64,000 nucleotides of DNA from Nocardioides luteus (GTDB lineage: Bacteria > Actinomycetota > Actinomycetes > Propionibacteriales > Nocardioidaceae). Below are positions 42,321 through 49,950 of this stretch, in pieces. How positions within the stretch are numbered: position 1 is the stretch's first letter; every line of letters starts with the position of its first letter. The position numbers were made by a program, and so were the translations under genes. The notes under the pieces are model-generated. The model ran no database searches. It saw only the letters and a list, made by a program, of their open reading frames with translations, and was not told the DNA's origin. The DNA lies in NCBI RefSeq assembly GCF_014648595.1, contig NZ_BMRK01000002.1, positions 62,001 to 126,000 on the forward strand. Reading direction: 5' to 3'.

Positions 42321-44411
42321 TCACTCCACGTGCTGCAGCCGGGGCAGGAGCCGGTCGAGCCACGTCGGCAGCCACCAGGCGCTCGCGCCGAGGAGCCGCA
42401 TCACCGCCGGCACCACGAGACAGCGCACCACGACCGCGTCCAGCAGCACCGCGACCGCCATCACGAAGCCCATCTCCTGCAGCATCCGGTCCGGGCTGAA
42501 CCAGAACGCGCCGAAGACGACGACCATGATCGCGGCGGCCGCGGTGATGACGCCGCCGGTGTGCGCCAGGCCCTCGCGGACCGCCTCCTGCGCGTCGCCG
42601 CGGCGCAGCCACTCCTCGCGCATCCGCGAGATCAGGAAGACCTCGTAGTCCATCGAGAGACCGAAGACGATCGCGAACGTCATCACCGGCAGGAACGCCT
42701 CGATCGGGCCGGGCTCGACGCCCAGCAGCCCCTCCTGGAAGACGTACGTCATCGCACCCATCGAGGCGCCGATCGAGATGACGTTGAGGACGGCCGCCTT
42801 GATCGCCACCGCGACCGACCGGAAGACGCACATCAGCAGCAGCGCGGAGAGCCCGACGACGAGCCCGATGAAGAGCGGCAGCTTCTCCCCGACCGCGTCG
42901 GAGTAGTCGATCAGCGCCGCGGTCGAGCCGCCGACGAGGACGTCGTCGCCGAGATCGTCGCGGAGATCTTTCACCAGCTCGGTGGTCTTCGGATCCTGTG
43001 GACCGGTCGCCGGGAAGGCGATGGAGGTGAACACCGCACCGTCCTCCGACGGCTGCGGCGGGGTCACGGCGGCCACGCCTGCGTACCCGTCCAGCGCCTC
43101 GTACGCGGCGGTCGCCTGCTCCTGCGAGCCGTCGGTCATGACCACGAGCGGGCCGTTGGCGCCGGGTCCGAACTTGTCGCTGACCAGGTCGTAGGCCTTG
43201 CGCGTGGTCGAGGAGGCGTCGTCGTTGCCGGCGTCGGCGAAGCCGAGCTGGAGGCTCAGGACAGGTGTGGCGAGGGCGCCGAGGGCGACCACCGAGACGA
43301 TCAGCGCCGCCCACGGGTGCCGCTGGACACCTCCGGCCCAGGCGCGCCAGCGCTGGCCGGGCTCGCGCCGCGACCGGGCCGCGTGGCGGCGTACGGACTT
43401 CTCCAGGCGCTTGCCGAACAGCGTCAGCAGCGACGGGAGCAGTGTGACCGCGGCGATCATGGTCATCAGCACGGTGAGCGCGACGCCGAGCACGACGCCC
43501 TGGATCGAGGTCAGCTGCAGCACGTAGAGGCCGCAGAGCGCGAGGATCACGCTGACACCGGCGAAGAGGACCGAGCGGCCGGCGGTGTCGATGGCGGTCG
43601 AGGTCGCATCCTCGCGAGTGGCGCCGCGGAGCAGCTCGCTGCGGTAGCGCGAGAAGACCAGCAGGGCGTAGTCGATGCCCACGCCGAGGCCGACGATCAT
43701 CAGCATCGGTGCGGTGTAGTCGGGGATCGTGGTCAGGTGGCTCAGCAGCGTGACCACGCCGAACGTCGTGCCGACCGCGAAGATCGCAGTGATCAGCGGC
43801 AGGCTCGCGGCCAGGAACGAGCCGAACATGAACAGCATGATCACCAGCGCGGCGAGCATGCCGATCCCCTCGGAGCCGCCGCCCTCGCTCTCGTTGACCT
43901 CGCGCATCGAGTCACCGGCCATCTCGACCTGGAGGTCGTCGGTGGTCGCATCGTTCGCCAGATCGAGGAACGGCTCGTAGGCGGTGATCGGGAGGGCGCC
44001 AGGCTCGGCGTCCATCACGACGGTGACCAGCGCGGTCGTACCGTCCTCGCTCACCGACCCGCGCTGCGGATCGGCCGGCACGACCGCCTCCACGTGAGGG
44101 AGGTCGCCAAGGTTCGCGATGAGCGCGTCCACCGCCGCCCGGTCGGTGTCCCAGCCGCGCTCGTCATGGATGACGGCGCGCACCTCGTCACCGGCCGAGC
44201 CGCCGTGCTTCGCCTGCAGGTCGGCCATCTCCTGCGACTGGGTGCCCGGGATGTCGAAGGAGTTGCGGTAGTCGTCGCCGACGACCTGGCTCGTCGCGGT
44301 CACACCGACGATCACCACCACCCACAGCAGCAACGCGGTCCAGTGGTGACGTTGGGAGAAGGAGGCCAGCCGTCGCAGCGGACTTGGTCTCGAGATCGTC
44401 TGGGTGGTCAT
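42321..44411 (-). CDS. MMPL family RND-type membrane transporter
   Basis: A 696-residue MMPL-type exporter. The architecture is one N-terminal helix (WTALLLWVVVIVGVTATSQV), an extracytoplasmic loop, five helices, a second loop (about 370-480) and five more helices. The proton-relay motifs are GVGIDYALLVFSRYR and GLSMDYEVFLISRMREE, both with intact Asp-Tyr. MMPL proteins move lipids, lipoconjugates or small drugs with proton motive force. A small PadR gene is divergent at 44499, with ATGTACGA direct repeats between them, so PadR probably represses this exporter and a drug-export role is plausible but unproven. Confidence 0.93.
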   Translation of the reverse strand: MTTQTISRPSPLRRLASFSQRHHWTALLLWVVVIVGVTATSQVVGDDYRNSFDIPGTQSQEMADLQAKHGGSAGDEVRAVIHDERGWDTDRAAVDALIANLGDLPHVEAVVPADPQRGSVSEDGTTALVTVVMDAEPGALPITAYEPFLDLANDATTDDLQVEMAGDSMREVNESEGGGSEGIGMLAALVIMLFMFGSFLAASLPLITAIFAVGTTFGVVTLLSHLTTIPDYTAPMLMIVGLGVGIDYALLVFSRYRSELLRGATREDATSTAIDTAGRSVLFAGVSVILALCGLYVLQLTSIQGVVLGVALTVLMTMIAAVTLLPSLLTLFGKRLEKSVRRHAARSRREPGQRWRAWAGGVQRHPWAALIVSVVALGALATPVLSLQLGFADAGNDDASSTTRKAYDLVSDKFGPGANGPLVVMTDGSQEQATAAYEALDGYAGVAAVTPPQPSEDGAVFTSIAFPATGPQDPKTTELVKDLRDDLGDDVLVGGSTAALIDYSDAVGEKLPLFIGLVVGLSALLLMCVFRSVAVAIKAAVLNVISIGASMGAMTYVFQEGLLGVEPGPIEAFLPVMTFAIVFGLSMDYEVFLISRMREEWLRRGDAQEAVREGLAHTGGVITAAAAIMVVVFGAFWFSPDRMLQEMGFVMAVAVLLDAVVVRCLVVPAVMRLLGASAWWLPTWLDRLLPRLQHVE

Positions 44412-44456
44412 CAGGTCTCCTATTGTTTTCGGTCTGGCTACCTGTAGTCAGACAAC

Positions 44457-44477
44457 ATGTACGAAGACAATGTACGA
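44457..44477. promoter_or_regulatory. Probable PadR operator between mmpL and padR
   Basis: ATGTACGA at 44457-44464 and 44470-44477, 13 bp apart, with related TGTAGTC (44443-44449) and TGTCTACAT (44492-44500) nearby. ATGT/ACAT elements are typical PadR half-sites. The padR start codon itself lies in the last one. Confidence 0.5.
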
Positions 44478-44498
44478 CGACCTGTGTAGGCTGTCTAC

Positions 44499-44819
44499 AT
44501 GAAAGCCGACGCCCTCCGCGGCCACCTCGACTCGCTGATCCTGGCCGTGGTCGAGAAACAGCCCCTTCACGGCTACGCGATCATCGAAGCCCTCAGCGCC
44601 CGCAGCGGTGGTGAGCTCGACCTCCCCACCGGCACCATCTACCCCGCGCTGCGCCGCCTGGAGAAGGCGGGCTACCTCGACAGCTCCTGGTCCGAGGTCG
44701 GTGGCCGCAAGCGCCGCACCTACGAGCTCTCCTCCGCCGGCCGCAGAGCCCTCGCCACCCACCGCCAGGAATGGAAGACCTTCTCCCAAGTCGTCTCCGG
44801 CGTACTCGGCGAAGCCTGA
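44499..44819 (+). CDS. PadR family transcriptional regulator, short form
   Basis: A 106-residue PadR regulator with only the winged helix and one dimerisation helix. MKADALRGHLDSLILAVVEK then PLHGYAIIEAL, PTGTIYPALRRLEKAGYLDS and RKRRTYELSSAGRRAL are all family hallmarks. No ribosome site precedes the ATG; TAGGCT lies at about -10 from it, so the message may be leaderless. It is divergent from the MMPL gene and followed 76 bp later by an HAAS-domain protein, the usual partner of short PadRs. Confidence 0.92.
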   Translation: MKADALRGHLDSLILAVVEKQPLHGYAIIEALSARSGGELDLPTGTIYPALRRLEKAGYLDSSWSEVGGRKRRTYELSSAGRRALATHRQEWKTFSQVVSGVLGEA

Positions 44820-44895
44820 CCCTCCCGCCGAGACGGCAGCTCTGGCGAGCATTCAGGGGGTTCCCTGATGTGCCCGATCCCGCCGGGAGCCGAAG

Positions 44896-45543
44896 ATGGA
44901 GCCCATGAGCGCCGTCGACGTCTACCTCGCGGACCTGCGTGCCGCGATCCCCGGTCCGAGCCACACCCGGCGCACTCTCCTGCGCGAGGCCGGCGACCAC
45001 CTCGAAGACGCGACCGACGCCTACACCGCGGCCGGCTACACCGCTGACGAGGCCGAAGCGCTCGCGCTGCGCGACTTCGGGTCGGTCGACGACATCGCGC
45101 CCGGCTTCCGTGACACGGTCGCGATCGGTGCCGCCCGGCGTACCGCCCTTCTGCTCGTCCTCGTCATGCTCCCCCAGGCCTTCCTGTGGGACGGCGGCAT
45201 CGAGCTCGGCGCGAGCGCCCACTCGGCCGCTCCGGACAGCGGTCTGTTCCACACGCTCGACATCGTCATCGGGTACGCCGGGACAGCAGGCGCCCTCGGC
45301 GCCATCATCGCCCTCGCCGTGACCGCCATCGGTCAACGCTGGCTGCAGATCGGCCGACGAACGGCGCAGCTCACCGCCGCCTGGTCCCTCGCCATCGCCG
45401 TGACGATCCCGATCATCGGCTTCACCATGCTCGTCCTCACCGGCGGCATCACCCTGCTCCTCGCCCTGAGCGCACTCGCCTTCATGGTGACCCCGTTCAC
45501 CCTGGTCGCCCTCTCAGCCCAGCGCACCCTCGCCGCCTGCTAG
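44896..45543 (+). CDS. HAAS-domain (DUF1700-like) integral membrane protein
   Basis: A 215-residue protein; ATG 44896 follows GGGAG, with a second possible start at 44905. Residues 5-75 form the HAAS domain: VDVYLADLRAAIPGPSHTRR, LREAGDHLEDATDAYTAAGY, DEAEALALRDFGSVDDIAPG. It is followed by four membrane helices (TALLLVLVMLPQAFLW, IVIGYAGTAGALGAIIALAV, AAWSLAIAVTIPIIGFTMLV, LLLALSALAFMVTPFTLVAL). HAAS proteins are encoded with PadR regulators and act as associated membrane sensors or modulators, which fits here. Mechanism unproven. Confidence 0.85.
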   Translation: MEPMSAVDVYLADLRAAIPGPSHTRRTLLREAGDHLEDATDAYTAAGYTADEAEALALRDFGSVDDIAPGFRDTVAIGAARRTALLLVLVMLPQAFLWDGGIELGASAHSAAPDSGLFHTLDIVIGYAGTAGALGAIIALAVTAIGQRWLQIGRRTAQLTAAWSLAIAVTIPIIGFTMLVLTGGITLLLALSALAFMVTPFTLVALSAQRTLAAC

Positions 45544-45568
45544 CCGAGACGTCACCCCGGTCGGCCGA

Positions 45569-45739
45569 GACGGCAGATACGTCGTCCGAGTTGTCACTCG
45601 TGACGTCTCGGCCGACGTATCTGCCGTCGCGACCGACACAACTGCCATCTCGACCGACACAACCGCCGTCTCGACCGACACAACCGCCGTCTCGACCGAC
45701 GTATCTGCCGTCTCGACCGAGACGACTACGGTCTCGGCC
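45569..45739. repeat. 21-bp tandem repeat array with an inverted flanking copy
   Basis: 45606-45731 is six units of 21 bp, each near TCTCGACCGACACAACCGCC with variants in the last third (ACGTATCTGCC in units 1 and 5), followed by a partial seventh. GACGGCAGATACGTCG at 45569-45584 is the exact complement of 45613-45628, so unit 1 can fold into a 16-bp-stem hairpin with the upstream copy. It fills the gap between convergent HAAS and helicase genes and ends near a single GGTCTCGAC copy. Confidence 0.9.
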
Positions 45740-45763
45740 GGGGCTGGGTGTGGTGCGAGGGGT

Positions 45764-45786
45764 GGTCTCGACAGGCTCGACCACCG
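45764..45786. repeat. Single copy of the GGTCTCGAC repeat
   Basis: GGTCTCGACAGGCTCGACCA then CCG, directly before the helicase stop (45795). It is identical over its first 20 bases to units of the 25941-26173 array. Confidence 0.8.
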
Positions 45787-45794
45787 AAGATGGG

Positions 45795-47630
45795 TCAGTC
45801 GAACTTGCGCTTCTGGCGCGGCTTGCGGGGGCGGTCGCCGGAGTCGGACTTGCCGTGGCCGTGACCGTGGCGCGGGCCCTTGTCGAAGCGGCCGCCGCCG
45901 CGGCGGACGGGGGCGCCGCCGGCGTCCTCGGAGAGCTCGATGAGCTTGCCGGAGATACGAGTCGACTCGAGCGCCTTCCAGGTCTCGGGGGCGAGGTCGG
46001 CGGGGAGCTCGACGAGGGAGAAGTCGTTGCGGATGGAGATGTTGCCGAAGTCGGCGCGGCGCAGGCCGCCCTCGTTGGCGATGGCACCGACGATCTGGCG
46101 CGGCTCGACGCGGTGGCGCTTGCCGACCTGGATCTTGTAGGTGGCCAGCGGCTGACCGTTGCCGCGCGAGCGGGAGGTCTCACGGCGCTCACCGCGATCG
46201 TTGTCGCGGCGGCCGCGACGCTCCTCGTAGGCAGGCTTCTCGGGCTCCGGCTCGAGCAGCAGCGGCTCCTCGCCGTGGAGCACCGCGGCGAGCGCAGCGG
46301 CCACGTCGACCTCGGGGACGTCGTGCTCGTCGACGTAGTGGCGCACCACGTCGCGGAAGAACTCGATCTTCTCCCCCTCCTGCAGCGCGGCGGTGATGCC
46401 GTCGTCGAAGCGGGAGAGGCGGGTGGCGTTGACCTCGTCGACGGAGGGCAGCTGCATCTGCTTGGGCGACGCCTTGGTGTGCTTCTCGATCGCGCGCAGC
46501 AGCCAGCGCTCACGCGGGGTGACGAACGAGATCGCGTCACCGGTGCGGCCGGCCCGGCCCGTACGGCCGATGCGGTGGACGTAGGCCTCCACGTCGGTCG
46601 GCAGGTCGTAGTTGACGACGTGGGAGATCCGCTCGACGTCGAGACCGCGGGCCGCGACGTCGGTGGCGACCAGGATGTCGAGCGAGCCGTCCTTGAGCTG
46701 GTTGACGGTCTTCTCGCGCTGGGCCTGGGCGATGTCGCCGTTGATCGCGGTCGCGGCGAAACCCCGCGCTCGCAGCTTCTCGGCCAGCGACTCGGTCTCG
46801 GACTTGGTGCGCGTGAAGACGATCATGCCCTCGAAGTTCTCGACCTCGAGGATGCGGGTGAGCGCGTCGACCTTCTGGGGGTAGGACACCATGAGGTAGC
46901 GCTGGGTGATGTTGCTGGCGGTCTGGGTCTTGGCCTTGACCGAGATCTCCTTCGCGTCGCGAAGGTACTTCTTCGAGAGGCGGCGGATCTGGGACGGCAT
47001 GGTCGCGGAGAAGAGCGCGACCTGCTTGTCCTCGGGGGTGTCGGCGAGGATCGTCTCGACGTCCTCGGCGAAGCCCATGTTGAGCATCTCGTCGGCCTCG
47101 TCGAGCACCAGGAAGCGCAGCTGCGACAGGTCGAGCGTGCCCTTCTCGAGGTGGTCCATGATCCGGCCCGGGGTGCCGACGACGACGTGCACGCCACGAC
47201 GGAGCGCGGTCAGCTGCGGACCGTAGCCCTGACCGCCGTAGACCGGCAGGATGCGTACGCCGTCGAGGTTGGTCGCGTAGCGCTCGAACGCCTCGCACAC
47301 CTGCAGCGCGAGCTCACGCGTCGGCGCGAGCACGAGCGCCTGCGGCGCGTTCTGGTAGACGTCGAGGTTGGAGAGCACGGGCAGCGCGAAGGCCGCGGTC
47401 TTGCCGGTGCCGGTCTGCGCGAGACCGACCACGTCGTGACCGTCCAGCAGCGAGGGGATCGTCGCGGCCTGGATCGCCGACGGCGTCTCGTAACCGAGCG
47501 CCTTCACGGCGTCGAGGACACCGGCGGAGAGACCGAGTGAGTCGAAGGTCGGACCCTGCTCTGCCTCCACGTTCGGCTCCGAGGGCGCGGAAGTAGTGGA
47601 TACGGCAGACTCAGGCTCGGTGCTCACCAT
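45795..47630 (-). CDS. DEAD-box ATP-dependent RNA helicase, DeaD/CsdA-like
   Basis: A 611-residue RNA helicase. Q motif and GYETPSAIQAATIP, Walker A AQTGTGKTAA, PTRELALQV, TPGRIMDH, DEADEML, SAT in FSATMPSQIRRL, VATDVAARGLDV and HRIGRTGRAGR are in order within residues 30-370. A DbpA-type RNA-binding domain (about 490-560, YKIQVGKRHRVEPRQIVGAI) and a basic, Gly/His-rich tail ending RPRKPRQKRKFD follow. It unwinds structured RNA during ribosome assembly or cold shock. Monocistronic. Confidence 0.95.
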   Translation of the reverse strand: MVSTEPESAVSTTSAPSEPNVEAEQGPTFDSLGLSAGVLDAVKALGYETPSAIQAATIPSLLDGHDVVGLAQTGTGKTAAFALPVLSNLDVYQNAPQALVLAPTRELALQVCEAFERYATNLDGVRILPVYGGQGYGPQLTALRRGVHVVVGTPGRIMDHLEKGTLDLSQLRFLVLDEADEMLNMGFAEDVETILADTPEDKQVALFSATMPSQIRRLSKKYLRDAKEISVKAKTQTASNITQRYLMVSYPQKVDALTRILEVENFEGMIVFTRTKSETESLAEKLRARGFAATAINGDIAQAQREKTVNQLKDGSLDILVATDVAARGLDVERISHVVNYDLPTDVEAYVHRIGRTGRAGRTGDAISFVTPRERWLLRAIEKHTKASPKQMQLPSVDEVNATRLSRFDDGITAALQEGEKIEFFRDVVRHYVDEHDVPEVDVAAALAAVLHGEEPLLLEPEPEKPAYEERRGRRDNDRGERRETSRSRGNGQPLATYKIQVGKRHRVEPRQIVGAIANEGGLRRADFGNISIRNDFSLVELPADLAPETWKALESTRISGKLIELSEDAGGAPVRRGGGRFDKGPRHGHGHGKSDSGDRPRKPRQKRKFD

Positions 47631-47685
47631 CCAACGGTAGGCCCATATAGCACGTTCTGAGCATTCCTCGGCGCGGTGGCCCCCG

Positions 47686-48162
47686 TCACGTGCTGACAGT
47701 CAAGATCCGTTCGAGCCGCCTCTCGATGCGGCGGGAGTCGACCTGCGACTTCAGATCAGGAGTCGTACGCCATCCCGACCGCTCGTAGAACGCGATCGCC
47801 CGGGCGTTGACCTGAAGCACCCAGAGCTCGAGCACGGTGACGTCTGATGCGCGCGCTCGATCGACGAGCGCCGCCATCAGCTCGCTCGCGACGCCGGTGC
47901 CCCACGCCTCTGACGCGACGGCGAAATAGCGGAGCTCGAGCACGCCACGACCCGGCACGAGCAGCGCGAACCCGATCGGCTGGTCACCGTCGTACGCCAT
48001 CTGGATCGTCCCGCCGGCGTCCAGTGCCCGCCGGATCCCCGGAAGCTTCGCCTCCGCGGGCGCCGTCGTCGCGAAACCGTCCCGCTTCGCCGTCGCCTCC
48101 GCCCAGATCCCGGCGGCGACCAGCGCGATCTCCTCGCCGGCTCCCTTCACCACATTCACCAC
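47686..48162 (-). CDS. GNAT family N-acetyltransferase
   Basis: A 158-residue acetyltransferase. The fold is clear from IGFALLVPGRGVLELRYFAV, the acetyl-CoA loop EAWGTGVASELMAALVDRAR (a changed Q/RxxGxG/A: EAWGTG), and VLELWVLQVNARAIAFYERS with GWR, the standard C-terminal strand-helix. Start GTG 48162 or 48159; the latter forms GTGA with the stop of the SDR gene upstream. The substrate is unknown. Likely co-transcribed with the SDR gene. Confidence 0.88.
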   Translation of the reverse strand: MVNVVKGAGEEIALVAAGIWAEATAKRDGFATTAPAEAKLPGIRRALDAGGTIQMAYDGDQPIGFALLVPGRGVLELRYFAVASEAWGTGVASELMAALVDRARASDVTVLELWVLQVNARAIAFYERSGWRTTPDLKSQVDSRRIERRLERILTVST

Positions 48163-48836
48163 GGCAGTTCACCATTCTCGAGATCAAGAAAAAGCGGGCT
48201 CCGCTTCTCAGGCCCTCGGACGAGATCCAGCAACCGTTGTGCGGCTACGGCCGGATCAGTTGCGGCATCCGCCCGCCCCATCCCGGTGGCCAACCGACCG
48301 GGATGGACCGCCCACACGCGTACGTCGGGAGCGAGCTCCTCGGCAAGACAGGTCGTCGCCATGTTCTGGGCGGCCTTGGCGATGCGGTAGGCGTAGCTGG
48401 TCCCGAAGCCGCGATAACGCCCGGCCGCCTGGTCGTGGATCGACCCCAACCTGGAGCTCACGTTGATGACGATCGGTTGCTTCGTACGCCTGAGGTTCGG
48501 CAGCACTGCCCGCGTCGCCCGGATAACGCCGCCGACGTTGACGTCGCACACGTCGAGCAGGGTCGAAACGACGACACCGTCGAGCGGCGTGCCCGGTGTT
48601 CCGGTCCCGGCGTTGTTGATCAGCAGATCGAGCGGCTCGTCGCCGAGCGAACCTGTCAGCGGGGAGACATCGTCATCGGTCACATCCCAGTGCACCCACC
48701 GTCCCCGCTCGCGACCGACGACCTCCCGCGAGACCCCGACGACATCCCATCCCGCACGATCGAAGACCTTTACGATCGTCGCCCCGAACCCACGATTGGC
48801 GCCAGTGACGAGAACACGTCTAACCGTTGATGACAT
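48156..48836 (-). CDS. Short-chain dehydrogenase/reductase
   Basis: A 226-residue classical SDR from ATG 48836, chosen because the Rossmann motif VLVTGANRGFGATIVKVFDR begins right after. NNAG is present (LLINNAGTGTPG), the catalytic Ser is in VINVSSRLGSI, and Tyr/Lys are in SYAYRIAKAAQNM. The His-Pro-Gly loop (AVHPGRLATGMG) follows. It is an NAD(P)-dependent oxidoreductase of unknown substrate, coupled to the GNAT gene downstream. Confidence 0.9.
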   Translation of the reverse strand: MSSTVRRVLVTGANRGFGATIVKVFDRAGWDVVGVSREVVGRERGRWVHWDVTDDDVSPLTGSLGDEPLDLLINNAGTGTPGTPLDGVVVSTLLDVCDVNVGGVIRATRAVLPNLRRTKQPIVINVSSRLGSIHDQAAGRYRGFGTSYAYRIAKAAQNMATTCLAEELAPDVRVWAVHPGRLATGMGRADAATDPAVAAQRLLDLVRGPEKRSPLFLDLENGELPW

Positions 48837-48898
48837 GCGGCCATTCTCCTGATCGACCCAGGCATCGCCTCCCTGGTCACCCAGCGTCCGACCCCGAT

Positions 48899-49095
48899 CG
48901 AGTGGGCGAACGTGGCAGGTGATGGGCTGTCTGGCTGGCCACTTTCGCCCACTCGTGCTCCAACTCGGCGTCGTCTGGCGGGCCCAGTGGATCGTTGTGG
49001 TCGGCGGCCCCACGCTGACCGAGGTACCTCGGTGGCGATGCACTCCCTTCGTGGAACTCCCTGAAGGAAGCAACCCTCGACCGAGTTACCTCGGT
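48899..49095. repeat. Intergenic hairpin and two related palindromes
   Basis: 48899-48915 (CGAGTGGGCGAACGTGG) pairs with 48939-48955 with one mismatch, giving a 17-bp stem. 49018-49033 is the perfect palindrome ACCGAGGTACCTCGGT and 49080-49095 is ACCGAGTTACCTCGGT, 62 bp later. They fill the gap between the SDR start and the MOSC gene end; no gene is convincing here. Confidence 0.7.
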
Positions 49096-49114
49096 GAGCA
49101 TCCAACCCGCACCG

Positions 49115-49936
49115 TCAGGAGACGATGACCCCGTCGCCGACGGCGATCTCTCCGGGATGGACGACGGCGAGGTGCACCGCCGCCCACACCTTGCCGTCCC
49201 AGCGGCGGTGCCGGGCGAGCGTACGCAGCGGGTCCTTGCCCGACTCCAGGGTCTTGGCGTCGATGGTGGTCATCACGCAGCGGTCGATCCGCGCGGCGAC
49301 ACGGAACCTGGCGCCGCCGATCGCCACCTCCTGCCAGCCGTCCTCGGCGAACGGCTCGGAGACGCCGTCGACGAGCAGATTGGCGCGAAACCGTCCGGCC
49401 GGGACGTCGTCGTCGGCCCAGGCATCGACCTGCCCGACCGACGCGTCGGAGATGAGCGACACAGGCGAGGAGTCGTGGAAGGCGGCGTACTCCCCGGGTC
49501 GGAAGTTGTCCGGGTTCATCGCCCGCCTCGTCGGCTCGGCGCACCACATCAGTCGCAGGTCGTCGCGGCCGAGCACCTTCCGCAGCCAGCTGTCGGCCGT
49601 CTCGCCGACAGCCCGCGCGGTGAGCTGCTTCCGGAAGAAACGTACGCCGACGGTCGGCGCGTCCTCGTCGGGCGCCGTCACCTCCAGCGGGTCCGCCCCC
49701 GGGCCGCTCAGCGTCAGGTCCACGCCCGTCCGGCCACCGGTCGCCGGTGTCTCCGCCACGATCTCGAACAGCGACCGCAGCTCTCGAGCCGTGACCAGCT
49801 TGTCGGCGCCGTCGACCACCATCCACTCGCGGTCGCCCACGATCCCGGTCCGTCCGACGTACGCCGCCTCGACCGGCCTGATCGCCGTCGACTTCACCGG
49901 ATGGACGTTGATCCCTGCCAGGCGCATGCGGCCCAT
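49115..49936 (-). CDS. MOSC domain-containing protein with N-terminal beta-barrel (YcbX/mARC type)
   Basis: A 273-residue molybdenum-cofactor-sulfurase C-terminal (MOSC) protein. The N-terminal barrel domain (INVHPVKSTAIRPVEAAYVG, GDREWMVVD) precedes the MOSC domain, with SLISDASVGQV, RFRANLLVDG and the conserved Cys that holds molybdenum in RIDRCVMTTIDAKT. Such proteins reduce N-hydroxylated compounds with a partner reductase. ATG 49936 or 49927. It ends the block after glmS, separated by 14 bp. Confidence 0.9.
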   Translation of the reverse strand: MGRMRLAGINVHPVKSTAIRPVEAAYVGRTGIVGDREWMVVDGADKLVTARELRSLFEIVAETPATGGRTGVDLTLSGPGADPLEVTAPDEDAPTVGVRFFRKQLTARAVGETADSWLRKVLGRDDLRLMWCAEPTRRAMNPDNFRPGEYAAFHDSSPVSLISDASVGQVDAWADDDVPAGRFRANLLVDGVSEPFAEDGWQEVAIGGARFRVAARIDRCVMTTIDAKTLESGKDPLRTLARHRRWDGKVWAAVHLAVVHPGEIAVGDGVIVS

Positions 49937-49950
49937 TGAATCGGGCCCGG

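Noticed and set aside
48877-49101. 74-residue minus-strand ORF between the SDR and MOSC genes
   Set aside because: It runs through the hairpin and palindromes, lacks a ribosome site and has no domain-like character.
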